A stretch of DNA of 36,967 nt, taken from NCBI GenBank assembly GCA_028819005.1, contig JAPPMP010000023.1, positions 81,500 through 118,466 of the forward strand, read 5' to 3'. This document shows, piece by piece, positions 16,036-24,037 of this stretch. The stretch comes from Acidimicrobiaceae bacterium. Its GTDB lineage: Bacteria; Actinomycetota; Acidimicrobiia; Acidimicrobiales; Aldehydirespiratoraceae. The notes under the pieces are model-generated. The model saw only the letters and a program-made list of their open reading frames with translations. It was not told the origin of the DNA and made no database searches. Both the position numbers and the translations under genes were made by a program. Every line of letters begins with the position of its first letter. Within the stretch, counting starts at the first letter, position 1.

Positions 16036-17208
16036 TCAGCCGGGTCCGATGACGAGCGTCCCGTTGTGTCCGCCGAACCCGAAGCTGTTGGACAGTGAGG
16101 GGCCGGGAACCCATGGGCGTGGTTCTCCGGCCACCAGATCGATGTCGGGTATCTCGGGATCCAACGATTCGTGTCCCGCCGTCGGCGGAATGAGCCGGTG
16201 CTTGATGGAGAGCAGGACCGCAGCTGCCTCGAGTGCTCCGGCGCCGCCGAGCGCGTGCCCGGTGACGCCCTTGGTGGAGGTGATCGCCGGTCCTGGAGTG
16301 CCGAAGATCTTGGCAATGGCAGCCGCCTCGGCCTCATCGTTCTTGTCTGTGGAAGTGCCGTGTGCATTGACGTGCACGACGTCGTCGGCGGTGAGGCCGG
16401 CGTCCTCGATCGCGATGCGCATACAAGTGATCGCGCCCGTTCCCCCGGGAGCGGGCGCGGTGATGTGGTGGGCGTCGGCGGTTGAGGCAGACCCCAGGAT
16501 CTCACCCAGAATTGTTGCGCCGCGGGCTTCGGCATGAGAGAACTCTTCAAGCACGAGCACCGCTGAGCCCTCCGCCATGACGAACCCGTCACGACGCGGG
16601 TCGAAGGGTCGGCTGACCCCGCTGCTCGAGAGAGCGGTCATGTTCGCGAACCCTGCGACAGCAGTCGGTGTGAAGGGTGCTTCGCTTCCTCCAGCGAGTA
16701 CAGCGTCGCAGGCGCCGTTGCTGATCAGCCTTGCGGCGTTGCCGATGGCGTGGGTTCCCGCGGCGCATGCGGTAACGGTGTTCTCGCATGGGCCCTGCCA
16801 ACCGTGACGCATCGACAAGGTGGCCGCGGCGGCGTTTGACATCATCATCGGGACTAGGAACGGCGACACTCTGCGCTCACCCTTGGTGAGACGAGTCTCG
16901 ATCTGTTTCTCAAGGGTGTCTATGCCGCCTACACCGGTGCCGATGAATGTGCCTAGTCGTGCTGGATCTGCTCCCAGCTCACCGGCTTGGGCCAGCGCTT
17001 GTTCTGCTGCCGCTACGGCAAACTGGGTGAAGCGGTCGCTGCGCCGCGCCTCTTTGTCATTCTCGAAATACGGAGACGCATCCCAATCTTCAAGCATGCG
17101 CGGGCCGACCGGCGCGGGGGAGCAGAGACCTGCCCAGAAGGCTTCGACGCCGATTCCACAGGGAGCGACGACGCCCAGACCTGTGACTGCAACGCGGCGA
17201 CCCTGCAT
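16036..17208 (-). CDS. fabF: beta-ketoacyl-ACP synthase II (KAS II)
   Basis: 390 aa. The Cys-His-His triad is intact: Cys148 in VTACAAGTHAIG, His283 in VNAHGTSTDKND and His318 in GHALGGAGALEA, with the structural Lys313 in STKG. NSFGFGGHN near the C-terminus is the usual glycine-rich gate. It elongates acyl-ACP with malonyl-ACP in the cytoplasm. The ATG overlaps the acpP stop by one base (TGATG). It is the last gene of the fabD-fabH-fabG-acpP-fabF operon. Confidence 0.95.
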   Translation of the reverse strand: MQGRRVAVTGLGVVAPCGIGVEAFWAGLCSPAPVGPRMLEDWDASPYFENDKEARRSDRFTQFAVAAAEQALAQAGELGADPARLGTFIGTGVGGIDTLEKQIETRLTKGERRVSPFLVPMMMSNAAAATLSMRHGWQGPCENTVTACAAGTHAIGNAARLISNGACDAVLAGGSEAPFTPTAVAGFANMTALSSSGVSRPFDPRRDGFVMAEGSAVLVLEEFSHAEARGATILGEILGSASTADAHHITAPAPGGTGAITCMRIAIEDAGLTADDVVHVNAHGTSTDKNDEAEAAAIAKIFGTPGPAITSTKGVTGHALGGAGALEAAAVLLSIKHRLIPPTAGHESLDPEIPDIDLVAGEPRPWVPGPSLSNSFGFGGHNGTLVIGPG

Positions 17209-17438
17209 CAGAGCTTGGAGAGAATCAGGTCGTATGCACCTTGAACCGTCAAGATCCCGTCCAGTTCCTCTTCTTCGACATTGACGTCGAATTCCTCCTC
17301 GAGCGCCATCACCAGTTCGACGAGGTCGAGGCTGTCGGCGTCGAGGGACTCGAAAGTTGCCTCCAAAACGACTTGGTCGGCGTCAACCGCCAGTACTTCA
17401 ACTGCACAATTCGTGAATCGTTCGAAGTTGTCACTCAC
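17208..17438 (-). CDS. acpP: acyl carrier protein
   Basis: 76 aa and acidic. [18 protein letters not shown] carries the phosphopantetheine-attachment Ser36 in the DSL motif. GTG start with GGAG seven bases upstream. It carries the growing chain for FabD, FabH, FabG, FabF and FabZ. A 51-base gap separates it from fabG and fabF follows with a one-base overlap. A Cys at residue 11 and '[14 protein letters not shown]' before the DSL motif are somewhat unlike E. coli AcpP but fit actinobacterial ACPs. Confidence 0.95.
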   Translation of the reverse strand: MSDNFERFTNCAVEVLAVDADQVVLEATFESLDADSLDLVELVMALEEEFDVNVEEEELDGILTVQGAYDLILSKL

Positions 17439-17489
17439 TTGCTTTCTCCATTGCTCTTCGGGCCTTAAAGGCTATCTGGCCAAAACCGG

Positions 17490-18197
17490 TTAGCTCATCG
17501 ACAGGCCGCCATCGACAGCAAGCACCGTACCGGTGACGAATCCGGCGTCCTCCGAGGCGAGATACTCGATTGCCGCGGCGATCTCGTCAGGGGCGCCGAA
17601 ACGGCCGAGAGGCACCGCATCGAGCATTGCGCCTCGTTGGGCATCGCTCAGCGCAGCGATCATGTCGGTGTCTATGGGGCCTGGGGCGACGACATTCACT
17701 GTGATATTGCGCCCTGCGAACTCCTTGGCCAGCGAACGGGCCAAACCTGTGATTCCCGCTTTTGAGGCCGCGTAGTTGGCCTGTCCGGCCTGGCCGCCGA
17801 GGCCTACGACCGAGGAGACGAAGACGATTCGCCCCCAACGCGCTCGCATCATCTGTTTGACCACCCGCCGAGCCACGCGGAAGCCGCCGGTCAGGTTGGC
17901 GTCGATCACCTCGCTGAAATCAGCGTCGTTCATGCGAAGCACGAGGCCGTCGCGGGTGATTCCGGCGTTGCTCACCAGAATCTCCACCGGACCCAGAGAC
18001 CCCTCAATCTCGGTGACGGCAGCATCAACTGAGTCTGAGTCGGTCACATCGCATTTCACGGCGAACAGGCCTTCGAGGTCGTCTGCCACCCCGGAGCGGG
18101 CAGTCACGGCGACCTTGTGCCCACAGCTATGGAAGCGTCTGGCGGTGGCGAGCCCGATCCCTCGGTTGCCTCCCGTGACGAGGACGACTCGACTCAC
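17490..18197 (-). CDS. fabG: 3-oxoacyl-ACP reductase
   Basis: 235 aa short-chain dehydrogenase. TGGNRGIG at residues 8-15 binds NADPH, NAG at 77-79, and the catalytic set is Ser128/Ser129, Tyr142 and Lys146 (YAASK). ITVNVVAPGPIDTDM and the end GTVLAVDGGLSMS are typical for FabG. It reduces 3-oxoacyl-ACP in the elongation cycle. The GTG start overlaps the fabH stop as GTGA, so the two are translationally coupled. Confidence 0.93.
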   Translation of the reverse strand: MSRVVLVTGGNRGIGLATARRFHSCGHKVAVTARSGVADDLEGLFAVKCDVTDSDSVDAAVTEIEGSLGPVEILVSNAGITRDGLVLRMNDADFSEVIDANLTGGFRVARRVVKQMMRARWGRIVFVSSVVGLGGQAGQANYAASKAGITGLARSLAKEFAGRNITVNVVAPGPIDTDMIAALSDAQRGAMLDAVPLGRFGAPDEIAAAIEYLASEDAGFVTGTVLAVDGGLSMS

Positions 18198-19114
18198 CAG
18201 CGCACCACCAGGGTCGCCCAGGTCATTCCCGCTCCGAAACCGGACATCACGACGATCTTTCCGGGGTCCAACACGCCGTCGAGCGCTGCTTGTTCCATTG
18301 CCAACGGGATGGTGGCAGTCGATGTGTTGCCCGTTGTTTCGATCACGTTGTGGGTTTTAGACATCGGTATTGAAGTTCGCGCGCAGACGGCTTCGATGAT
18401 TCTGAGGTTCGCCTGATGGAGCAGGACTACATCGATGTCATCGGGGGTCAAGCAGGCTTCTTTGAGAGCGGATTTGATGGATGCAGTGACAGCGCGTACC
18501 GCCCTCTTGAAGACTTCGCGTCCTGCCATCTTTATCGTGTCGCCGTGCTCGCAGTAGAGAATCGGCGCGAGGCTGCCGTCGGCGCCGAGGTCGAACGCCA
18601 GCAGTTCTCCCTGATCGTGGCGTTCCATTACGCAAGCGCCGGCACCGTCGCCGAACAGGATCGCGGTTCCCCTGTCGTCCCAGTCGACCAAGGTCGAGAG
18701 GGCGTCGCTCCCGACGTTCAGAACCCGGTCCGGTCCACCGGGCAGCATCATCATTCCGTAGGCGGCGACGTAACCGTAGGCGAATCCCGCGCATGCGGCG
18801 TTCACGTCGAAGGCTCCGCAGTCCAAGCCGATACCGGCGTGAATCTGTGCTGATGTGCCGGGGAATCTCTGATCGGGGGAACTCGTGCACAGCACCAGAA
18901 GATCGATGTCATCGGGTGTCAGGTCCGCCGCTTTCAGAGCGTTGTTGCCGGCTTCGACGCCCATCTCGGAAGTCAGGCCGCCGATGTGGCGTGAGGTGAT
19001 ACCGGCACGTTCCCGGATCCACTCGTCGCTGGTGTCCATCATCTGGGCGAGGTCGTGGTTGGTGAGAATGTCAGGCGGCAGCGCTGTGCCAATCCCGGCG
19101 ATTCGCACAGCCAT
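18194..19114 (-). CDS. fabH: beta-ketoacyl-ACP synthase III
   Basis: 306 aa from ATG 19112-19114, which overlaps the fabD stop (TGATG); the frame extends to 19132 but that start is inside fabD. Triad: Cys108 in NAACAGFAYG, His233 in LLHQANLRII and Asn263 in TGNTSTATIP. It starts fatty acid synthesis by condensing an acyl-CoA with malonyl-ACP. ITSRHIG and GAGACVME are other family segments. Primer preference (acetyl or branched) cannot be read from the sequence. Confidence 0.94.
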   Translation of the reverse strand: MAVRIAGIGTALPPDILTNHDLAQMMDTSDEWIRERAGITSRHIGGLTSEMGVEAGNNALKAADLTPDDIDLLVLCTSSPDQRFPGTSAQIHAGIGLDCGAFDVNAACAGFAYGYVAAYGMMMLPGGPDRVLNVGSDALSTLVDWDDRGTAILFGDGAGACVMERHDQGELLAFDLGADGSLAPILYCEHGDTIKMAGREVFKRAVRAVTASIKSALKEACLTPDDIDVVLLHQANLRIIEAVCARTSIPMSKTHNVIETTGNTSTATIPLAMEQAALDGVLDPGKIVVMSGFGAGMTWATLVVRW

Positions 19115-20289
19115 CAGTGAACCCGCAGCCAAGCGATGGGTTGCCTTGAAGTCACGCGTTCTCCCTTGAGGGCAAGCACTCCGACGATCTCTCCAGCGAA
19201 GGAGCTCAGGACTTCTTGGTCTCCAACCGTGCCCAACAGGTCTCCTACCGACACTGCACGACCGGGTTCACAGCCCGGGGCCAGGCTGAAAATACCTGCG
19301 CCGGGCGACACCACGAGTCGTTCAGTCGCAAAGAGGTGTTCGCCTTCGAGGGTCGGTGGTTCGCTTCGGAGTTGTAGCGCCAGCGACTCGAGCAGGCCGT
19401 CGAGGTCTGCCGGTGTGGCGACGTTGGCCCGGTTCGCGCCCTTCAGGGTTCGTTTCATGAGGCCTGTCAGCACATTTCCAGGGCCGAGTTCCACGAAGGT
19501 AGTGAATCCGTCGTCTGCGAGTGTTCGCAGGGTCTGCCGCCAGCGGACCGGAGAGCAGAGTTGGGCGCCGAGCAGATCTGGCCAGTCGGCGGCGTCATCG
19601 TGGGGTGTTGCGTCGAGGTTGGCGTAAACGGGTTGTTCCGGCGCCCGGAACTCGACCTGGTCGATCGCCTTGTACAGGCGTCGTCTTGCCGGGGCCATCA
19701 GCGGAGTGTGGAAAGCCCCTCCGACCGGCAGCCTCATCGCCCGCTTCGCTCCCGCCTCCTTGGCGATCTTGCAGGCTTCGTCGATGTCTTCGGGGACGCC
19801 TGCGATTACGACTTGGCCGGGAGCGTTGTAGTTGGCGATCCAGACGTCGCCGGCAGTCCTTCTGCAAGCAATGTCGGCCTGGTCGTCTTCGAGGCCCAGC
19901 AGGGCCGCCATCGTGCCGGTCTGCTCGTCGGCGGCTGCTTGCATGGCGTCGCCGCGTTCGTCGACCAGGCGTACGGCGTCTCCGAAATCGAGTGCTCCTG
20001 AGGCGGTGAGCGCTGAATACTCCCCGAGGCTGTGACCGGCGTGGGCTACCGCCTCGGCTCCGAGACGGCTGACCGCGTCGAGCGCCACCATCGACATGAC
20101 GAACGTGGCGAGCTGGGCGTTGCGGGTCATCGTCAGCTCTTCAGCATCGGCCTCGAGCAGCAGTGCGGCGACATCGCGATCAACGGCCTCGGAGGCTTCC
20201 TCCACCAGTTCCCAGGACGGGTGGTCAGCCCATGGCACGCCCATCTGGGGGTGTTGAGATCCTTGTCCTGGATAGGTGAAGACGATCAT
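19114..20289 (-). CDS. fabD: malonyl-CoA:ACP transacylase FabD with an extra BCCP-like C-terminal domain
   Basis: 391 aa, about 80 longer than usual. Residues 1-305 are a complete FabD: YPGQGSQ, GHSLGEY with Ser87, GAFHTPLM with His194 and FVELGPGNVLTGL. Residues 315-391 are extra and read like a biotinyl/lipoyl barrel: VVSPGAGIFSLAPG, GRAVSVGDLLGTV, then FAGEIVGVLALKGERV and QPIAWLRV. In biotin carrier proteins an AMKM motif lies between the second and third of these; here it is missing (GTVGDQEVLSSFAG), so no biotin can be attached. FabD moves malonyl from CoA to ACP; the extra domain could dock it to acetyl-CoA carboxylase or another fab enzyme (inference). First gene of the fab operon; no clear Shine-Dalgarno. 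Confidence 0.92.
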   Translation of the reverse strand: MIVFTYPGQGSQHPQMGVPWADHPSWELVEEASEAVDRDVAALLLEADAEELTMTRNAQLATFVMSMVALDAVSRLGAEAVAHAGHSLGEYSALTASGALDFGDAVRLVDERGDAMQAAADEQTGTMAALLGLEDDQADIACRRTAGDVWIANYNAPGQVVIAGVPEDIDEACKIAKEAGAKRAMRLPVGGAFHTPLMAPARRRLYKAIDQVEFRAPEQPVYANLDATPHDDAADWPDLLGAQLCSPVRWRQTLRTLADDGFTTFVELGPGNVLTGLMKRTLKGANRANVATPADLDGLLESLALQLRSEPPTLEGEHLFATERLVVSPGAGIFSLAPGCEPGRAVSVGDLLGTVGDQEVLSSFAGEIVGVLALKGERVTSRQPIAWLRVH

Positions 20290-20454
20290 TTGAGGTGGGG
20301 CTCCCCGGTGGCCGAGTCGAACAGGGCGCGCAAATATCTGTGTTGAGAGAGATATACGCTATACGCGCTGCGGGGTGTCTGACTCGCCGGCGCGTCGCAT
20401 GGTTTCAATACTTGTGCCCTGCGACCGTGAAGTGTGCCACTCACCGACGGCGGA
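20290..20454 (-). other. fab operon leader region, no clear promoter
   Basis: No conserved gene seen here. On the minus strand an AT-rich block (20351-20363, reading TATAGCGTATATC) stands out in GC-rich surroundings and could hold the -10 of the fab operon, about 65 bases before fabD, but no good -35 lies 16-18 bases upstream. Longer frames on either strand across 20286-20690 have no protein-like character. Confidence 0.25.
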
Positions 20455-20598
20455 TCAGCTTGGCCGGGGGCTGCGCTGCCAGTCGGAGAGATCCTCGATG
20501 CGCCGACGGATCGACGCCTCTCGCACAATCGCGAGCACCGCCGCAATCGCCGGTCCGATGAACAGGCAAAGAACACGGGAACGAGCGCCGGACGACAT
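20455..20598 (-). CDS. small single-membrane-helix protein, unknown
   Basis: 47 aa: MSSGARSR, then a hydrophobic stretch VLCLFIGPAIAAVLAIV (residues 9-25), then a charged, cytoplasm-like end with RRRIEDLSDWQRSPRPS. The positive-hydrophobic-charged order is what a one-pass membrane protein shows. AGGAT lies right before the ATG, too close for a good ribosome site. It is divergent from tRNA-Leu and upstream of fabD on the same strand. I do not recognise a family; it may be a chance frame. Confidence 0.4.
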   Translation of the reverse strand: MSSGARSRVLCLFIGPAIAAVLAIVREASIRRRIEDLSDWQRSPRPS

Positions 20599-20664
20599 AT
20601 CCTAGAGGCTACGCCGCGCCCGGAGGATCCGAACAGCCTCCGATCAGCTTGGCGGAACCATCCG

Positions 20665-20749
20665 GCCCGGGTGGTGGAATTGGCAGACACGGCGGACTCA
20701 AAATCCGTTGCTTTTCAAGAGCGTGCGGGTTCAAGTCCCGCCCCGGGCA
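20665..20749 (+). tRNA. tRNA-Leu (anticodon CAA)
   Basis: 85 nt. The acceptor stem GCCCGGG pairs with CCCGGGC (20742-20748), with discriminator A at 20749. The anticodon arm is GCGGA-CTCAAAA-TCCGT, giving anticodon CAA, which reads UUG. A long variable arm (TGCTTTTCAAGAGC) marks a class II tRNA, and the T arm GCGGG-TTCAAGT-CCCGC is perfect. No CCA is encoded; the following bases are CAATCACC. Confidence 0.95.
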
Positions 20750-20788
20750 CAATCACCGGAGGGTCTGGGCACAATCACCGGAGGGTCT
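20745..20788. repeat. 22-bp tandem duplication starting in the tRNA-Leu 3' end
   Basis: GGGCACAATCACCGGAGGGTCT occurs at 20745-20766 and again, perfectly, at 20767-20788. The first copy begins with the last five bases of the tRNA gene (GGGCA), so the 3' tip of the acceptor strand is duplicated along with its flank. Confidence 0.9.
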
Positions 20789-20818
20789 GGACGAGAGCCG
20801 CTAGTTCGGCCGTTTGAG

Positions 20819-20846
20819 TTGCAACTCTCCCGGTCGTGCCTAGACT
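20819..20846 (+). promoter_or_regulatory. probable promoter of the B12 operon
   Basis: TTGCAA (20819-20824) and TAGACT (20841-20846) are separated by 16 bases. A start near 20852 would place the first transcribed bases exactly at the start of the cobalamin aptamer. The hexamers are moderate matches; the position is the main support. Confidence 0.45.
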
Positions 20847-20849
20847 GTC

Positions 20850-20960
20850 GGCGCGGTGCGCAAACGAAGTCCGGTTTGATTCCGGCACTGTCCCGCAACG
20901 GTAATGCTGTTGCCCGATCCCGGTGATCGAGCACAGCTAGTCCGGTCGATCTGCGCTCCG
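20850..20960 (+). promoter_or_regulatory. cobalamin (B12) riboswitch aptamer
   Basis: The core B12 box reads GCACTGTCCCGCAACGGTAA at 20885-20904, matching the conserved CCCGCaACgGUaA signature. Upstream GGTGCGCAAACGAAGTCCGG and a repeated TCCGG around GATT form the P4-type stem; downstream AGTCCGGTCGATCTGCGC matches the closing side, with GCGC at both ends possibly pairing as P1. It lies directly before genes for B12 uptake and adenosylation, which is the expected context. End points are approximate. Confidence 0.9.
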
Positions 20961-21028
20961 AAGCAAACCAAGCAACCCTCGAGGAATTGGGGTTCGGTTA
21001 GACCGGTTTTCTGTCGATCGGGCGTTTG

Positions 21029-21048
21029 TTCCTCACCAACAGGAGGAA
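21029..21048 (+). promoter_or_regulatory. hairpin covering the btuF ribosome binding site
   Basis: TTCCTC (21029-21034) can pair with GAGGAA (21043-21048) across an 8-base loop. The right arm overlaps AGGAGGAA, the very strong Shine-Dalgarno of btuF, whose ATG is at 21053. This fits a riboswitch that controls translation initiation when B12 is bound; how the aptamer switches this hairpin is inference. Confidence 0.5.
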
Positions 21049-21052
21049 ATAG

Positions 21053-22069
21053 ATGTCGAAAGCCAGATTTGCGGTGGTGCTGCTCCTCGCCTCAGCGTTG
21101 TTGGCGGTCAGTTGCGGCGGCGACGACGCGCCCGCCAACACCAGCGGTGACGCCCCCGTCGTCGACGATGCTCCCCAAGAATCAGAGGAGTCGCCGACTC
21201 CTGCTCAATCCGAGAACACCGAGAGTTCCTCCGACTCCGCCGATTCCGCGGTGTCTGAAGACTCAGATGAGCCGGCTGAGGAGACAACAGCAGAGGACTC
21301 GCCACCGCAGCGGATCGTGTCGCTGTCGCCGAGTGCCACGGAGATCCTCTTCGCAATCGGCGCGGGTCCGCAGGTCGTGGCCGTCGACTCATTTTCGTAC
21401 TATCCACCCGAGGCGCCGGTCACCGATCTGTCAGGGTGGGACCCGAATGTCGAAGCGGTGACCGCGTACGAGCCCGACCTGGTGGTGATCTCCACAGATT
21501 CCAATGATCTCGTCGCAAGCCTGGCCGCAGTCGGGATTCCTGTGCTGGTGAGCCCAGCGCCGAGCGATATCGAAGGCGGCTACGAATCGATCACCGAACT
21601 CGGAGATGCGACTGGACGCGTCGGTGAGGCTGTGTCGCTCATTGAGAACCTCAGAGGCGAGATCGACGCTGCTCTGGCCGACGCGCCGGAGGTGCCGGTC
21701 CGGATCTACCACGAACTCGGCGACAGCTACTATTCGGCCAGTTCCTTCGGATTCATCGGAGCGGTGTATGCGGCGATGGGGACCACCAACATCGCCGATG
21801 ATGCAGATCCGGACGGCTACGGATTCCCGCAGCTCACCGAGGAGTACATCATCGAGTCCGATCCGGAGTTGATCGTCATCACCGACCAAGTCGCCTACAC
21901 GCGCGATGACGTGCTGGCCCGTCCGGGCTGGGGAGAGGTGAGCGCTGTCGCGAACAACAACGTCGTAGTCGTCAACGCCGACATCGCCTCGCGTTGGGGT
22001 CCGAGACTGCCCCAGTTCATCGCAGCAGTCGTCGACGCACTTTCCACGTTTGATGGCGAATCGTCTTGA
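21053..22069 (+). CDS. btuF: B12 ABC transporter substrate-binding lipoprotein (BtuF type)
   Basis: 338 aa. The signal peptide ends in AVSC with Cys21 as lipid anchor, followed by an acidic, Ser/Thr-rich linker to about residue 83. RIVSLSPSATEILFAIGAG opens the class III periplasmic-binding fold, and DLVVISTDSND, a long connecting helix around residues 185-205 and WGEVSAVANNNVVVVNADI follow as in BtuF/FecB proteins. Substrate is inferred from the riboswitch upstream; iron siderophores are the alternative. AGGAGG precedes ATG 21053. It overlaps the permease gene by 17 bases. Confidence 0.88.
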   Translation: MSKARFAVVLLLASALLAVSCGGDDAPANTSGDAPVVDDAPQESEESPTPAQSENTESSSDSADSAVSEDSDEPAEETTAEDSPPQRIVSLSPSATEILFAIGAGPQVVAVDSFSYYPPEAPVTDLSGWDPNVEAVTAYEPDLVVISTDSNDLVASLAAVGIPVLVSPAPSDIEGGYESITELGDATGRVGEAVSLIENLRGEIDAALADAPEVPVRIYHELGDSYYSASSFGFIGAVYAAMGTTNIADDADPDGYGFPQLTEEYIIESDPELIVITDQVAYTRDDVLARPGWGEVSAVANNNVVVVNADIASRWGPRLPQFIAAVVDALSTFDGESS

Positions 22070-23150
22070 CGACGGGACTCCGCTTCCAGACGAGAGCGGA
22101 GTCGAATGGGCGACTGATCGGGCATTTCGATTGTCCGCAGCGGTTGTTCTGAGCGCGTTCGCGGTCTTGGCCGCCATCGGAGTGCTGAGCGCCACCAGCG
22201 GAGCGGCCGGCCTCCCGTTCGCGGGGGTGATGGAGGCGATCGCCGCACAGCTTCCAGCGCTCGGCGTCGAATCCTCGCTGAGCGCCCGACAAGAGTCGAT
22301 CTTGTTTCAAATCCGCTTGCCGAGGCTGGTGCTGGGAATGCTGGTCGGAGGCTCTCTGGGGATGGCCGGAGCTGCTTACCAGGGCGTGTTCAGGAATCCT
22401 CTGGCCGATCCCTATCTGCTCGGCGTCTCAGCGGGCGCCGGGTTCGGCGCCGTCCTGGCTATCGGGTTCGGTCTCGACCTCGGTTGGGGGCCATTCGGGG
22501 CAGTGCCCGCAGCAGCTTTCATCGGGGCCATGGTGGCGGTTTCAGCTTCGGCGGCGATTGCCCGCTCCTCGGGTTCAGCACCGGCGACGCTGCTGCTCGG
22601 CGGGATTGCCATGGCAGCTCTCTTTGCGGCTGCGCAGACCTACGCTCTGCAGCAGCTCAGCGAGACGCGGGCGCGCGAAGTCCTGTCGTGGCTTTTCGGT
22701 CAGCTCAATACCAGCGGTTGGGATCAGATCTTGATTCTGGGTCCCTATGTCCTCGTCTGCGGTTTATTCCTGATGACCTATCGCCGCCATCTCGACGTGC
22801 TCCGGGTCGGTGACGATGAGGCCCGCGCTCTGGGCCTGAAACCTTCTCGAGTGCGCTTCGGCATCATCGCCGCGTCGTCTCTGCTGACCGCGGCTGCAGT
22901 GTCGGTGAGCGGGCTGATCGCTTTTGTGGGTCTCGTCGTCCCACACATCGTAAGGATTCTGGTGGGTCACAGCTACCGCGTGATCGTGCCCTTGTCTGCG
23001 CTCATGGGCGCGGCGTTTCTGGCCTTCGTCGACGTGGGCGCCCGCACGATCGTCGCTCCCTCGGAGCTGCCGATCGGTGTGATCACGTCCTTTGTGGGGG
23101 CGCCGTTCTTCGTGTTCGTGCTGTGGCGCGGGGACGCCACGACAACATGA
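22053..23150 (+). CDS. btuC: B12 ABC transporter permease (FecCD/BtuC type)
   Basis: 365 aa from ATG 22053; a TTG one codon upstream is also open. Many membrane helices; LPRLVLGMLVGGSLGMAGAAYQGVFRNPLADPYLLGVSAGAGFG is the strongly conserved FecCD segment, and SGLIAFVGLVVPHIVRILVGHSYR is the coupling region that contacts the ATPase. Its length and motifs match BtuC. It ends with an ATGA overlap to btuD. As part of the riboswitch operon it most likely imports cobalamin. Confidence 0.9.
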   Translation: MANRLDDGTPLPDESGVEWATDRAFRLSAAVVLSAFAVLAAIGVLSATSGAAGLPFAGVMEAIAAQLPALGVESSLSARQESILFQIRLPRLVLGMLVGGSLGMAGAAYQGVFRNPLADPYLLGVSAGAGFGAVLAIGFGLDLGWGPFGAVPAAAFIGAMVAVSASAAIARSSGSAPATLLLGGIAMAALFAAAQTYALQQLSETRAREVLSWLFGQLNTSGWDQILILGPYVLVCGLFLMTYRRHLDVLRVGDDEARALGLKPSRVRFGIIAASSLLTAAAVSVSGLIAFVGLVVPHIVRILVGHSYRVIVPLSALMGAAFLAFVDVGARTIVAPSELPIGVITSFVGAPFFVFVLWRGDATTT

Positions 23151-24013
23151 TCGGATCTGCAGAGGTTCAAGCGCCGACGGTTGCGCTGGCCTGTTCGGGG
23201 GTCAAGGTCGCTTTCAAGGGGCGTGAAGTGCTCGGAGGAGTCGATCTCGAACTCGGGATTGGAGAATGGCTGGGCCTGATCGGGCCCAACGGGGCGGGGA
23301 AGTCCACTCTGCTGAGCGCGATAGCCGGCCTGGTCTCCTACGACGGTGCGGTTGCGCTGTCCGATGGGCGGGCGCCGTCGGCAAGAGACCTGTCGCTGGT
23401 ACCACAGACGCCGATTTGGCCTTCGGGCATGACAGTTGCCGAGTACGTGTTGTTGGGCCGCACGGCTCATCTCAGTTGGCTGGCCAGCGAGTCGCGCTCC
23501 GATCGTCGAGTGGTGGCGTCGGTACTGCGTCGCCTCAACCTGGAGCGCTTCGCCGACAGGATGGTGACGAACCTGTCGGGGGGAGAGGCCCAACGGGTGG
23601 TCCTGGCCCGGGCCCTGGCCCAACAGACCCGGATCCTCCTGTTGGACGAGCCCACCAGCGCCCTTGATCTCGGCCATCAGAGTGCGGTCCTGGAACTGGT
23701 GGACGAGCTGCGCCGATCGGACGGACTGACGGTCATCGCCGCCATGCACGATCTGAGCACAGCGGCCCGGTTCGCTGATCGGCTCGTTCTCATCAACGAG
23801 GGTCGGTTGGTGGCCGATGGTGAACCCGGCTCGGTTCTCGACGCCGGACTGCTGTCGAGCGTGTACGCAACGCAGTTGACGGTGCGGCGCCTGGACTCTG
23901 AGATAGTGGTGCTGCCGGCGCCGCGAACCCACAGGAACCGTCTCGACGATCAAACCGCAGACCGCCGATCCAACAACAATGCACACGACGGCATTCGACA
24001 AGAATCGACATGA
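23147..24013 (+). CDS. btuD: B12 ABC transporter ATP-binding protein (BtuD type)
   Basis: 288 aa from ATG 23147, overlapping the btuC stop as ATGA. Walker A GPNGAGKST, a Q-loop in LVPQTPIW, signature LSGGEAQR, Walker B RILLLDEPTSALD and the switch His in AAMHDLSTAARFAD are all present, in the pattern of FecE/BtuD import ATPases. The last 30 residues are variable. It drives cobalamin import with the two proteins encoded upstream. Confidence 0.92.
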   Translation: MIGSAEVQAPTVALACSGVKVAFKGREVLGGVDLELGIGEWLGLIGPNGAGKSTLLSAIAGLVSYDGAVALSDGRAPSARDLSLVPQTPIWPSGMTVAEYVLLGRTAHLSWLASESRSDRRVVASVLRRLNLERFADRMVTNLSGGEAQRVVLARALAQQTRILLLDEPTSALDLGHQSAVLELVDELRRSDGLTVIAAMHDLSTAARFADRLVLINEGRLVADGEPGSVLDAGLLSSVYATQLTVRRLDSEIVVLPAPRTHRNRLDDQTADRRSNNNAHDGIRQEST

Positions 24014-24037
24014 CGATCAGGACAAGGAGAACATCTG

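Noticed and set aside
15786..16592. Pro/Arg-rich minus-strand frame through the 34-bp array, and the array as CRISPR
   Set aside because: Low-complexity translation that continues antisense-like through fabF in the wrong frame; repeats are head to tail with no spacers.
20665..20788. tRNA-Leu as an integration site with an island
   Set aside because: Only 22 bp are duplicated in direct tandem and the next genes are core B12 genes; no integrase is present.
22973..24001. 342-aa minus-strand frame opposite btuC/btuD
   Set aside because: The ABC ATPase motifs are on the plus strand; the frame is a shadow.
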